Source of the DNA: Bacteroidales bacterium
Lineage (GTDB): Bacteria; Bacteroidota; Bacteroidia; Bacteroidales; JAADJA01
Assembly (NCBI GenBank): GCA_030596605.1
Contig: JAUVJI010000025.1
Location: forward strand, 1-39,618
Reading direction: 5' to 3'
DNA: 39,618 nt
A program made the position numbers and the translations under genes. Every line of letters begins with the position of its first letter. Position 1 is the first letter of the stretch. The notes beneath the pieces were generated by a model, which saw only the letters and a list, made by a program, of their open reading frames with translations, was not told the origin of the DNA and did no database searches. Below, piece after piece: positions 8,126 through 15,219 of this stretch.

Positions 8126-8830
8126 TTATTTTTTTACTATTTCAATTAATTCAATTTCAAAGATAAGCATGTGATTGGCTTCAATTATTCCACCGGGCCT
8201 TGGATTAGCCCCATACGCCAGGTCAGGATGGATGTAAAGTTCCCATTTTGAACCCACAGGCATCAGCTTGAGCGCTTCTGTCCAACCTTTAATAACGCCA
8301 TTTACCCTGAACTGAGCAGGATTGCCTTCTGTGGTGGCATCAAATTCTCTTCCGTCAATCAATGTTCCTTTATAATTTACCTTTACCATATCGGTCTCGG
8401 CAGGTATTTCACCGCTTCCTTCCACAATGACTGTATATTGAAGTCCGCTTTCAGTTGTTTGTACGCCTTCTTTGCCGGTATTCTCTTTTAAGAATTCCTC
8501 AGCCTCTTTGAGATTATTTACGCCTTTCCTTTCTTTTGCTTTGTTGAAATAATCCATCACATACTTATTGGCCATAGCAGCATCCATCAAGGGATCAACA
8601 TCAGCAAAAATATCTTCAAATCCTTTCGCGACGGCATCTGAATTGATTTCATCAAAACCACTCTTTTTTAGGTTATTAGCAATGTCGATTCCAATGGCGT
8701 AACTTACGCTGTCCAATTCAGTATCGAGTTTGACTTCTTTTTTAGCGCCAGGCATTTGGCTGCAGGATACAAACAAAAACATTGCTGTAATCGAAAAGAA
8801 TAATCCTTTTGTAATTGTTGACATTTTCAT
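8126..8830 (-). CDS. FKBP-type peptidyl-prolyl isomerase lipoprotein (FkpA/Mip-like)
   Basis: A 234-residue protein. Signal segment and lipobox place Cys23 (FVSC) as the lipidated residue, so it acts in the periplasm attached to a membrane. Residues 38-115 are the helical FKBP_N dimerisation domain (LDSVSYAIGIDIANNL). Residues 125-232 form the FKBP domain: ESGLQYTVIVEGSG, VNYKGTLIDGREFDATTEG, GVIKGWTEALKLMPVGSKWELYIHPDLAYG. It should speed proline cis-trans isomerisation and help fold outer-membrane or secreted proteins. It lies 12 bases after the smaller FKBP gene and 16 bases before sucC. A second Met at residue 3 could be the start instead. Confidence 0.94.
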   Translation of the reverse strand: MKMSTITKGLFFSITAMFLFVSCSQMPGAKKEVKLDTELDSVSYAIGIDIANNLKKSGFDEINSDAVAKGFEDIFADVDPLMDAAMANKYVMDYFNKAKERKGVNNLKEAEEFLKENTGKEGVQTTESGLQYTVIVEGSGEIPAETDMVKVNYKGTLIDGREFDATTEGNPAQFRVNGVIKGWTEALKLMPVGSKWELYIHPDLAYGANPRPGGIIEANHMLIFEIELIEIVKK

Positions 8831-8842
8831 TTTTTAAAGTTT

Positions 8843-9376
8843 TTATTTTAAATTTAATAGTTTCAGGTCATAAACCAGGGTTGCCTTGGCCGGTATTTTA
8901 TCCAGATCGCCCACCAGTCCAAAAGCAAGGTGCGAAGGTATAATAAATTTTGCACGGTCGCCCTTTTTTAATAATAAAATTCCTTCTTCAAGTCCGCTTT
9001 CAACTCCTCCCTGCCCAATCAAAAACTCTTTGGTTCCATCGGTTTCAGAGGTATAACAGACTTCTCCGGTAAGTAAACTAACAGTAAAGTATATTTTAGC
9101 AATTTTACCTTTTTCAGCTTTTTCACCGGATCCTTGTTCATATACCATATATTTTAATCCGGTACCTGTTTCTTTCATTTTCCATCCATACCTGTTCAGG
9201 AAATCTTCTATTTGTTCATCTTCCGACTTTACCAGTTTTTTATTTAAAATTAATAGTGATTCTTCTACATCCGAAGGATTCAGGGTATGTTTTTTTGGTT
9301 CTGTTTTTTGATTGCAGGAAGTAATTATACTGAATAAAAGAAAAAATAAACTTATTAATTTCAGGCTGTTCCACAT
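8843..9376 (-). CDS. Small FKBP-type isomerase lipoprotein (GldI-like position)
   Basis: A 177-residue protein. Hydrophobic leader with lipobox Cys21 (IITSC), a linker, then one FKBP domain (about 70-177) with GTGLKYMVYEQGSGEKAEKG, a shortened central part, GVESGLEEGILLLKKGDRAKF and HLAFG. It has no helical dimerisation domain, unlike its neighbour. In flavobacteria the gliding-motility FKBP lipoprotein GldI sits, as I recall, beside a DHH phosphoesterase and a second FKBP, the same order as here. This makes it a candidate GldI relative by position. No other gld gene is in the window, so a motility or type IX secretion role is unproven. Confidence 0.88.
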   Translation of the reverse strand: MWNSLKLISLFFLLFSIITSCNQKTEPKKHTLNPSDVEESLLILNKKLVKSEDEQIEDFLNRYGWKMKETGTGLKYMVYEQGSGEKAEKGKIAKIYFTVSLLTGEVCYTSETDGTKEFLIGQGGVESGLEEGILLLKKGDRAKFIIPSHLAFGLVGDLDKIPAKATLVYDLKLLNLK

Positions 9377-9388
9377 TGAAAGATAATA

Positions 9389-10405
9389 TCAATTATTTGC
9401 TAATTCTTTGCTGTATTCTGACAATAAACGTTCAAATTTCTTTAATGTTTTTTCCATTGATAAATATGAATCCCCACCGGCAGCATTTTTATGGCCTCCT
9501 CCTTTGTAATGGTCCCTTGCAAATTTATTAACAGAAAATTCGCCAACTGACCTTAGCGACAACCTGATTTTATTTGTTTTTTCAGTAAACAGAACGGCAA
9601 ATTTTATTCCTTTAATTGAAAGCGCATAATTAACCAAACCTTCCGTGTCACCATCATTAAAATTGAATTTTACAAGCTCATCTTTTGTAAGTGAAATATA
9701 AGCAGTTGAATATTTATGCAGAACGCGTAATTTATCACTCAATGCGTAACCAAGCAATCGAAGTCTGTTTTCTGTATTTGTACTATATACCAAACGGTTT
9801 ATTGCAACTCCATCAATTCCCAATTTATAAAGTTCTGCTACAATACGGAAAGTCTTTTCATAATTACAGGCATAACTGAACGATCCTGTATCAGTCATTA
9901 TTCCAACATATAAGCACTCCGCAATGGTTTTATTAATTAAATCAGGATTAATCTTATCCATAAATTCAAAAACCAACTCAGATGTGGAAGATGTATCAAC
10001 CGTTGACAAAACAAAATTGTAGGAATTTAAATCTGGCTGAATGTGATGATCAATCATTATTTTTATCACATTGGCATTTTTAAAAGCTTGGGTAGTAATC
10101 CCTAACCTCGCAGGTGCATTATAGTCAAGGGAAAACAGGATTTCAGCATCATTAAATAATGGATCGCATTTTTCTTTGTTTTCTTTATATATCAGGATTT
10201 TTTCCTGACCGGGCATCCATGCCAGGAAATCAGGATATGGAGTTGGCACCACCATATTGACATCATGACCTTTTTGGATCAAAAAATGATACATTGCAAG
10301 CATAGAACCCAAAGCATCACCATCAGGATTGGTATGGGATGTAAGAAGTATCCTTTTTTTAGTTGAAAGTAATTCCTTTACTTCAGAAAAATTAAATGTA
10401 TTCAA
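9389..10405 (-). CDS. nrnA: DHH/DHHA1 phosphoesterase, NrnA-like nanoRNase/pAp phosphatase
   Basis: A 338-residue protein of NrnA length. The DHH domain has SHTNPDGDALGSMLAMYHFL (His24, Asp28, Asp30 as metal ligands), a middle Asp in FSLDYN, and IDHHIQPDL (the DHH signature, near residue 120). The C-terminal DHHA1 domain carries GGGHKNAAGG. Such enzymes degrade 2-5 nt RNA oligomers and dephosphorylate 3'-phosphoadenosine 5'-phosphate in the cytoplasm; some relatives act on cyclic dinucleotide products instead. It is the first gene of a minus-strand cluster nrnA-FKBP-FKBP-sucC with gaps of 12, 12 and 16 bases, and is divergent from ndk. Confidence 0.93.
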   Translation of the reverse strand: MNTFNFSEVKELLSTKKRILLTSHTNPDGDALGSMLAMYHFLIQKGHDVNMVVPTPYPDFLAWMPGQEKILIYKENKEKCDPLFNDAEILFSLDYNAPARLGITTQAFKNANVIKIMIDHHIQPDLNSYNFVLSTVDTSSTSELVFEFMDKINPDLINKTIAECLYVGIMTDTGSFSYACNYEKTFRIVAELYKLGIDGVAINRLVYSTNTENRLRLLGYALSDKLRVLHKYSTAYISLTKDELVKFNFNDGDTEGLVNYALSIKGIKFAVLFTEKTNKIRLSLRSVGEFSVNKFARDHYKGGGHKNAAGGDSYLSMEKTLKKFERLLSEYSKELANN

Positions 10406-10433
10406 GAAAAGTAATGATTTGAAAATTAAGGTG

Positions 10434-10441
10434 CAAATTTA
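10434..10441 (-). promoter_or_regulatory. Candidate -7 element upstream of nrnA
   Basis: Minus-strand TAAATTTG (plus-strand CAAATTTA) fits TAnnTTTG and lies 28 bases before the nrnA ATG. No convincing TTG partner at 17-20 bases was found, so this is tentative. The rest of the 290-base gap to ndk is AT-rich without other recognisable features. Confidence 0.35.
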
Positions 10442-10695
10442 TAAAATATCTTTAATTTTGCCGGTTTTCAATACGCATTAATTCCAAAGTAGTCTTTAAT
10501 AACTTACATAAAGTGTATTAAAGGTGTTAATGATGCTGGAAAGATGGAATAATGGAAAAATGTTGTTGTTGATAACCAAAGCAACTATTTTTTCCAATAA
10601 CGCATTATTTCAACATTCCATACATTTATGTATAATAATAAAAACATTAACATTTAGATAAACTGAATAATTAATTAAAACAAAGCAATAAAAAA

Positions 10696-11115
10696 ATGAC
10701 AGGAAAGATAACATTAACAATGATAAAACCGATGGCGGTACAAAAGGGTTTCATCGGCCCCATACTGGCTAAGATAGCTGAAGGCGGTTTTAAAATAGTC
10801 GCAATGAAATACACAAAGTTAAGTCTTGAGCAAGCTGAAAAATTTTATGAGGTTCATAAAGAACGCCCCTTCTATGGCGAATTGACAGAGTTCATGTCTT
10901 CAGGGCCCATTGTAGCAGCCATTCTTGAAAAAGAAAATGCAGTTCAGGCTTACCGTGATTTTATAGGAGCAACCGATCCGGCCAAAGCAGATGCCGGTAC
11001 AATAAGAGCATTATATGGTACCAATCTCGGGATGAATGCCGTGCACGGTTCTGACAGTGATGAAAATGCCAATATAGAAGGGGATTTCTTTTTCTCTAAA
11101 GTGGAAAGGTATTAG
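10696..11115 (+). CDS. ndk: Nucleoside diphosphate kinase
   Basis: A 139-residue protein of full family length. Ndk transfers the gamma phosphate of ATP to nucleoside diphosphates through a phospho-histidine. Seen here: [19 protein letters not shown] at the N-terminus, [20 protein letters not shown] mid-protein, [18 protein letters not shown], and the active-site NAVHGSDS with His117. The protein continues with [16 protein letters not shown], similar to other Bacteroidota Ndk. It is a single-gene unit on the plus strand, divergent from nrnA, and a hairpin repeat begins 14 bases after its stop codon. Confidence 0.98.
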   Translation: MTGKITLTMIKPMAVQKGFIGPILAKIAEGGFKIVAMKYTKLSLEQAEKFYEVHKERPFYGELTEFMSSGPIVAAILEKENAVQAYRDFIGATDPAKADAGTIRALYGTNLGMNAVHGSDSDENANIEGDFFFSKVERY

Positions 11116-11128
11116 GTTTTGCAAATAT

Positions 11129-11177
11129 TCGTCCGACCACTTAGCGCCTGGCACGGGTGGTGACAGTGGTCAGACGA
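11129..11177. repeat. Hairpin repeat, copy A (CGTCYGACCACT family)
   Basis: Left arm CGTCCGACCACT (11130-11141), a 23-base loop, right arm AGTGGTCAGACG (11165-11176), with one mismatched pair; the T/A pair at 11129/11177 extends the stem by one. The same arms and the same 23-base separation occur at 25756-25802. It lies 14 bases after the ndk stop and may act as a terminator-like or mRNA-end structure, though there is no U-tract. Confidence 0.85.
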
Positions 11178-11195
11178 TTGTAAACAACAGGATTA

Positions 11196-11609
11196 TTATT
11201 TGGGAGTATATTCCTTAAAAGTTCCATCCTTATAGAAGATTGCAATTTTTTCAATTTCTCTCTGATTTACTTCATCCTGTGAATCAAATAAGGGAAGGGT
11301 AGGAGCGGTAACCGGTTTTGCTTCTTCTCTTTTCGTGATTTTTTCTTTCTGTCTGGTTTCTATATTTTCAACCGAGGTAGTTTTCTTTTCGGATTCTATT
11401 TCTTTCATCATTTTATTTTTTCCGAACATCAACCAATCAGAATTGATCTCCGGATAGGTCGAAAGAATTTTGGTGACAAAATCCAAACTCGGTTTATTAC
11501 GGCCTGATAAAATGTGTGAAATACTTGACCGTTGAACTTTAATTTCATCAGCGAACTGAGAAGGGGAGAGGTTCTTTGTTTTCAGGATTAATTGAATACG
11601 TTCGATCAT
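11196..11609 (-). CDS. XRE-family helix-turn-helix transcriptional regulator
   Basis: A 137-residue DNA-binding protein. Residues 3-65 form an XRE/Cro-type helix-turn-helix: LSPSQFADEIKVQRSSISHI with the recognition helix over RSSISHILSGRNKPSL. The remainder (about 70-137) is charged, low-complexity (KEIESEKKTTSVENIETRQKE) and ends in a short strand-rich tail (IAIFYKDGTFKEY). No ligand-binding or peptidase domain is seen. Similar proteins are common in Bacteroidota and their targets are generally unknown. The gene stands alone behind a 700-base upstream region containing repeated TGTAAA/TTTACA sequences and its own promoter, consistent with autoregulation, which is inference. Confidence 0.88.
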   Translation of the reverse strand: MIERIQLILKTKNLSPSQFADEIKVQRSSISHILSGRNKPSLDFVTKILSTYPEINSDWLMFGKNKMMKEIESEKKTTSVENIETRQKEKITKREEAKPVTAPTLPLFDSQDEVNQREIEKIAIFYKDGTFKEYTPK

Positions 11610-11653
11610 GATTTTTGAATTTAATTTGCTAAAAATTGAAGCATTGTTGTCTG

Positions 11654-12189
11654 TTTACAAAAATAAAAAACTATCATCATTTCACAATTTATAATTTACA
11701 TTTGGAAACAACTATAGAACGATAAATTTCAATTAATATTACAAATGTAAATTATTTAATAATTGTAATCAATATTGAATATGATTAGTTGAAAATATAC
11801 AAAAAGATTGATAAACAGCATGATACTATAATTATGAATGTAATGTTGGCAGAAAATCGGATTATTAAGGATTGATTGAAGTATAGCTTTATTTAAAAAC
11901 TTTAAAAGACAGAAAAACAATATTATAAGAAGTGATTAATTTAATAAATTATTAATTGTGTAGAAATGTAAAAATGGTAATCGTTTTAATAAATTGATAT
12001 AATGGGGTTAAAAATGTAAACAACTCATGTGTGCTTAATAAGGTAAGGCAATAAGGAAGGGATTGTGAATTTCATTGTATAAATATCTGATTTCAGAATA
12101 TATTAATTACATATGTAAAATAGAGTAAACTTATTTTCTCAAAAATTGAAATAAAACACTTCAAGTTTTGTCGCATAAAACTTGTAAAA
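11654..12189. promoter_or_regulatory. Gene-free upstream region with repeated TGTAAA/TTTACA boxes
   Basis: Between the XRE gene and the DUF1015 terminator lie about 650 bases with no plausible gene. The hexamer TGTAAA or its complement occurs at 11654, 11695, 11746, 11967, 12015, 12114 and 12183. Two are inside dyads: TTACA-AA-TGTAA around 11739-11750 and the perfect TTACATATGTAA at 12107-12118. By rough composition about one occurrence would be expected. I read them as candidate operators, possibly for the neighbouring XRE protein. High AT content makes this suggestive only. Confidence 0.4.
11658..11687 (-). promoter_or_regulatory. Bacteroidota-type promoter for the XRE regulator
   Basis: Minus-strand TTG (plus-strand CAA at 11685-11687), 19-base spacer, and TATTTTTG (plus-strand CAAAAATA at 11658-11665). 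A TTTACA box at 11654-11659 overlaps the downstream edge of the -7 element, and another at 11695-11700 lies just upstream, as expected for an autorepressed promoter. Confidence 0.55.
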
Positions 12190-12266
12190 AATAAAGAATA
12201 GTTTTTAGAATCAGGCTGAAAATATTGTATGAATATTGAGTAAGATTTAGTAAAGAACAATGAAAC

Positions 12267-12291
12267 AAAAAAGGGAACCTATTGGTTCCCT
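12267..12291 (-). terminator. Intrinsic terminator after the DUF1015 gene
   Basis: On the minus strand, stem AGGGAACC, loop AATA, GGTTCCCT, then a T-run (plus-strand A-run at 12267-12272). It ends the serC-serA-4HB-DUF1015 run 24 bases after the last stop codon. Confidence 0.88.
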
Positions 12292-12314
12292 CTGATAATA
12301 TTTCAATATAATTT

Positions 12315-13562
12315 TTAATCAAGTTTATGTACCACCAACCCGCTTCTTAATTTAGGTTCGAACCAGGTAGTTTTGGGTGGCATGATGTTGCCGCTGTCTG
12401 CAATATCAATTAATTGTTTCATAGAAACCGGATAAAGTGCAAAGGCAACCTTCATTTCGTCGTTATCAACTCTTTTTTGTAATTCTTCCAGGCCACGGAT
12501 ACCACCAACAAAATCAATGCGTTTGGATGTTCGCAGGTCTTTAATATTTAAAAGTGGTTCAAGAACATGTTTTGATAAAATGGTAACATCCAATACCCCG
12601 ATGGGGTCTTTATCGTCATACGTGCCTTCCTTGGCTGTCAGAGAGTACCATTTTCCTTCGAGATACATACTGAAATTGTGTAGATTGTCAGGCTTGTATA
12701 TCTCATTTCCTTTTTCCTCGATTGTAAACGAATTGTTCAATTTTTCAATTAATTCATCCGGTTCCATGCCATTCAAATCTTTCACGACCCTGTTATAATC
12801 AATGATTGTCAGCTGATCATCAGGGAAATGCACTGTAAGAAAGAAATTGTACTCTTCATTACCTGTGTGGTTAGGGTTATTCTCCCTTTTCTCCTTACCT
12901 ACCAAGGCTGCCGCTGCAGTCCTGTGATGTCCATCAGCAACGTAAGTAGCCGGTATATCAGCAAACAAGCCGGTAAGTTTTTTAATTATAGATTGATCCT
13001 TTATCACCCAAAAATGATGTCCGATGCTATCATCAGCTACAAAATCATACTCAGGAGCATTATTTAAAATGAATGATTTTACGATATTATCAATTTCTTT
13101 CACAGCAGGATACGAGAAAAATACAGGCTCCAGGTTTGCATTATTGATCCTGACGTGCTTCATCCTGTCCTCTTCCTTGTCTGGCCTGGTCAATTCGTGC
13201 TTCTTAATGATATCATTCAAATAATCATCTACTGCAGCACAACCCACTAATCCATATTGAGTTTTCCCCCACATGGTTTGTCCGTATATATAAAGGTACT
13301 CATCCTCATCCTGTACAAGCCAACCTTCTTTTTGAAACTTATCAAAATTTTCCTTTGCTTTTGCATAAACAGGTTCAGCATGAACATCCATGTTTGGATC
13401 AAGATCAATTTCAGGTTTTATAATATGCAGCAAAGAATATTCATTACCTTTTGCTTCTATTCTTGCTTCTTCTGAATTTAGTACGTCATAAGGCCTTGAA
13501 GCTACTTGCTTCGCCAGTTCTGCCGGTGGCCTGACACCTTTGAATGCTTTTAGTACAGCCAT
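12315..13562 (-). CDS. DUF1015 family protein of the serine biosynthesis cluster
   Basis: A 415-residue cytosolic protein matching DUF1015 over its full length: AFKGVRPPAELAKQVASRPY at the N-terminus, LVGCAAVDDYLNDIIKKHELT, ATYVADGHHRTAAAL (Asp210-Ala218) and DDQLTIIDYNRVVKDLNGM. No function is established to my knowledge. The DGHHRTAAA stretch resembles the GxxRxxA signature of ParB/Srx-fold proteins, a superfamily that includes the free-serine kinases SerK and SbnI. Together with its place behind serC and serA, this suggests a serine or phosphoserine role. It is the last gene of the cluster, 23 bases after the four-helix-bundle gene and followed by a terminator. Family assignment is firm; activity is inference. 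Confidence 0.9.
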   Translation of the reverse strand: MAVLKAFKGVRPPAELAKQVASRPYDVLNSEEARIEAKGNEYSLLHIIKPEIDLDPNMDVHAEPVYAKAKENFDKFQKEGWLVQDEDEYLYIYGQTMWGKTQYGLVGCAAVDDYLNDIIKKHELTRPDKEEDRMKHVRINNANLEPVFFSYPAVKEIDNIVKSFILNNAPEYDFVADDSIGHHFWVIKDQSIIKKLTGLFADIPATYVADGHHRTAAAALVGKEKRENNPNHTGNEEYNFFLTVHFPDDQLTIIDYNRVVKDLNGMEPDELIEKLNNSFTIEEKGNEIYKPDNLHNFSMYLEGKWYSLTAKEGTYDDKDPIGVLDVTILSKHVLEPLLNIKDLRTSKRIDFVGGIRGLEELQKRVDNDEMKVAFALYPVSMKQLIDIADSGNIMPPKTTWFEPKLRSGLVVHKLD

Positions 13563-13585
13563 AGTTTTTTAGTTATGATTATTGA

Positions 13586-14062
13586 TTAATATTTCTTTAT
13601 ATCTATTGATTCGTCAAGAACAAATTCATTATTAGCACTGCCGCCATTACCGCCATTATCTCTTTCTCTATTCCTGTTGTTCGATCTTTGCAAAGAGCCA
13701 ATAAGAGCGCCAATCATTTTAGTCAATTCCATTAAAAAGTTTCTGGAATCTTCAACCTGGGTGTCTGTCATTATGCCCTGCTTTTCAAATATTGAAGTCA
13801 ATACAACACATTCCCTTACACTGCTTTTTGCCATTTTAAGGTAATAGATAAATTGACTCTTATTCCTGGCTGATCCTTCTGCAAGATAGAATGCGATAGT
13901 CTGAGCCGATGAATTAAATTTGCTGATCAAATCTTTTGCATGTTCATCCGGAAATAACCCCGTGGAACTATATACCCAGTCGATATATTCCAGTGCACGG
14001 TGATAAACCCTTAGGTCTTCGAACCTGAAAAAAGTAACATTTTTAGTAGATTGGTTCTCCAT
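13586..14062 (-). CDS. Four-helix-bundle protein (S23/IVP family)
   Basis: A 158-residue protein. Residues 10-125 match the four-helix-bundle family first seen in 23S rRNA intervening sequences: FRFEDLRVYHRALEYIDWVY, GLFPDEHAKDLISKFNSSAQ, IAFYLAEGSARNKSQFIYYL and AKSSVRECVVLTSIFEKQGI. The C-terminal 35 residues are low complexity (NNRNRERDNGGNGGSANNEF) and end in an acidic tail. Relatives form pentameric bundles and are thought to bind nucleic acid or act as adaptors; biochemical roles are poorly known. It is inserted between serA (123-base gap) and DUF1015 (23-base gap). There is no sign here that it is inside an rRNA gene. Confidence 0.87.
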   Translation of the reverse strand: MENQSTKNVTFFRFEDLRVYHRALEYIDWVYSSTGLFPDEHAKDLISKFNSSAQTIAFYLAEGSARNKSQFIYYLKMAKSSVRECVVLTSIFEKQGIMTDTQVEDSRNFLMELTKMIGALIGSLQRSNNRNRERDNGGNGGSANNEFVLDESIDIKKY

Positions 14063-14185
14063 GAAAAATCAAAGTTTTAGTATTAATAACCTCTATTAGT
14101 GTTTTCCAAAGTCAACGATCCTAAGTTCATAGAAAACAATGAAATAGTTATGTTATCTATGAACAAAATTCCAATAACCGATTAT

Positions 14186-15106
14186 TTAGTTAACCTTGAA
14201 AGTGATATCTCCTTTTTCAAGAAAATTGACGATTTGCCTGGCAGCTGCAATACCGGCATTGATATTGGCTTCAGCTGTTTGGGCTCCCATTTTTTTAGGA
14301 GTGAAAAAATACCGTCCTTCATATTTGCTTTCTATTTCTGATTTGCAATCGGGGGCGATATCTGAAATGTATTTAAAATCGTTTCTTTCATTGTATATTG
14401 CCAGTAAACCATCCTCATCAATAACTTCCTTTCGTGCAGTATTTACAAGTGTTGCACCTTCGGGCATCAACGATAGTAAACCGAAATTAATTGATTTTTT
14501 GGTTTTCTCATTTGAAGGAATATTCAGAGAAACATACTGACAGGTAGAATATAGTTCTTCAACAGTATCAACAGCTTTTACACCAAATTTCTCTATCTTT
14601 TCTTTTGCAATAAAAGGATCGAAAGCGTAGACTTCCATTCCAAATCCTTTGGCTATCTCTCCAACTAACTGTCCAACATGGCCAAATGCATGAATCCCCA
14701 GTTTTTTCCCTTTTAGTTCTCTTCCGGCAGTACCATTATACTGGTTTCTTGCCAGGTAAACCATCATTCCCAATGCAAGTTCAGCTACTGCATTTGAGTT
14801 TTGGCCGGGCGTATTCATTGCTACCACATTTTTAGCTGTTGCCGCCTGTAAGTCAATATTGTCATAACCGGCTCCCGCCCTGACAATGATTTTTAAGTTT
14901 TGTCCTGCATCAATAACTTCTTTTGTTGCCTTATCACTCCTGATTATCATTGCATCAACATCCTCAACTGCTTTGATGAGGTCAGCCTGATCAGTATACT
15001 TTTCGAGTAAAACCAGTTCATAACCGGCTTCTTCGCATACTTTTCGTATACCATCTACAGCTGCCGGGGCAAATGGTTTTTCAGTTGCTACGAGAATTTT
15101 AGTCAT
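14186..15106 (-). CDS. serA: D-3-phosphoglycerate dehydrogenase, short form without ACT domain, Lys type
   Basis: A 306-residue enzyme that oxidises 3-phosphoglycerate to 3-phosphohydroxypyruvate with NAD+, the first step of serine synthesis. Seen: IVRAGAGYDNIDL (substrate loop), LGIHAFGHVGQLVGEIAKGF (Rossmann motif, with Ala at the first Gly of GxGxxG), YAFDPF (Asp binding the NAD ribose), VNTARKEVIDEDGL (catalytic Arg). The usual catalytic His of the PHxGAxT motif is replaced: FFTPKKMGAQTAEAN has Lys271/Lys272. This corresponds to the K-type short PGDH described from Entamoeba and related bacteria. No ACT or ASB domain follows, so classical serine feedback through ACT is not expected. serC lies 113 bases upstream. 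Confidence 0.94.
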   Translation of the reverse strand: MTKILVATEKPFAPAAVDGIRKVCEEAGYELVLLEKYTDQADLIKAVEDVDAMIIRSDKATKEVIDAGQNLKIIVRAGAGYDNIDLQAATAKNVVAMNTPGQNSNAVAELALGMMVYLARNQYNGTAGRELKGKKLGIHAFGHVGQLVGEIAKGFGMEVYAFDPFIAKEKIEKFGVKAVDTVEELYSTCQYVSLNIPSNEKTKKSINFGLLSLMPEGATLVNTARKEVIDEDGLLAIYNERNDFKYISDIAPDCKSEIESKYEGRYFFTPKKMGAQTAEANINAGIAAARQIVNFLEKGDITFKVN

Positions 15107-15183
15107 GTTTTTATTATTTTGTATTGTTTTATAATTTATTTATTCCATACCTGCTTTACCGTACGCCAGGCTCCAAACTCAGA

Positions 15184-15214
15184 ACTCAGAACCCTAAACT
15201 CAGAACCCTAAACT
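15184..15214. repeat. 14-base tandem direct repeat between serC and serA
   Basis: The unit ACTCAGAACCCTAA occurs at 15184-15197 and 15198-15211, followed by a partial ACT. A shorter degenerate copy (AACTCAGA) precedes it. It occupies the serC-serA intercistronic gap, and nothing indicates a function. Confidence 0.85.
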
Positions 15215-15219
15215 ACTTC

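Noticed and set aside
13586..14062. An rRNA intervening sequence
   Set aside because: The S23-type protein gene has no rRNA sequence around it; it sits between metabolic genes.
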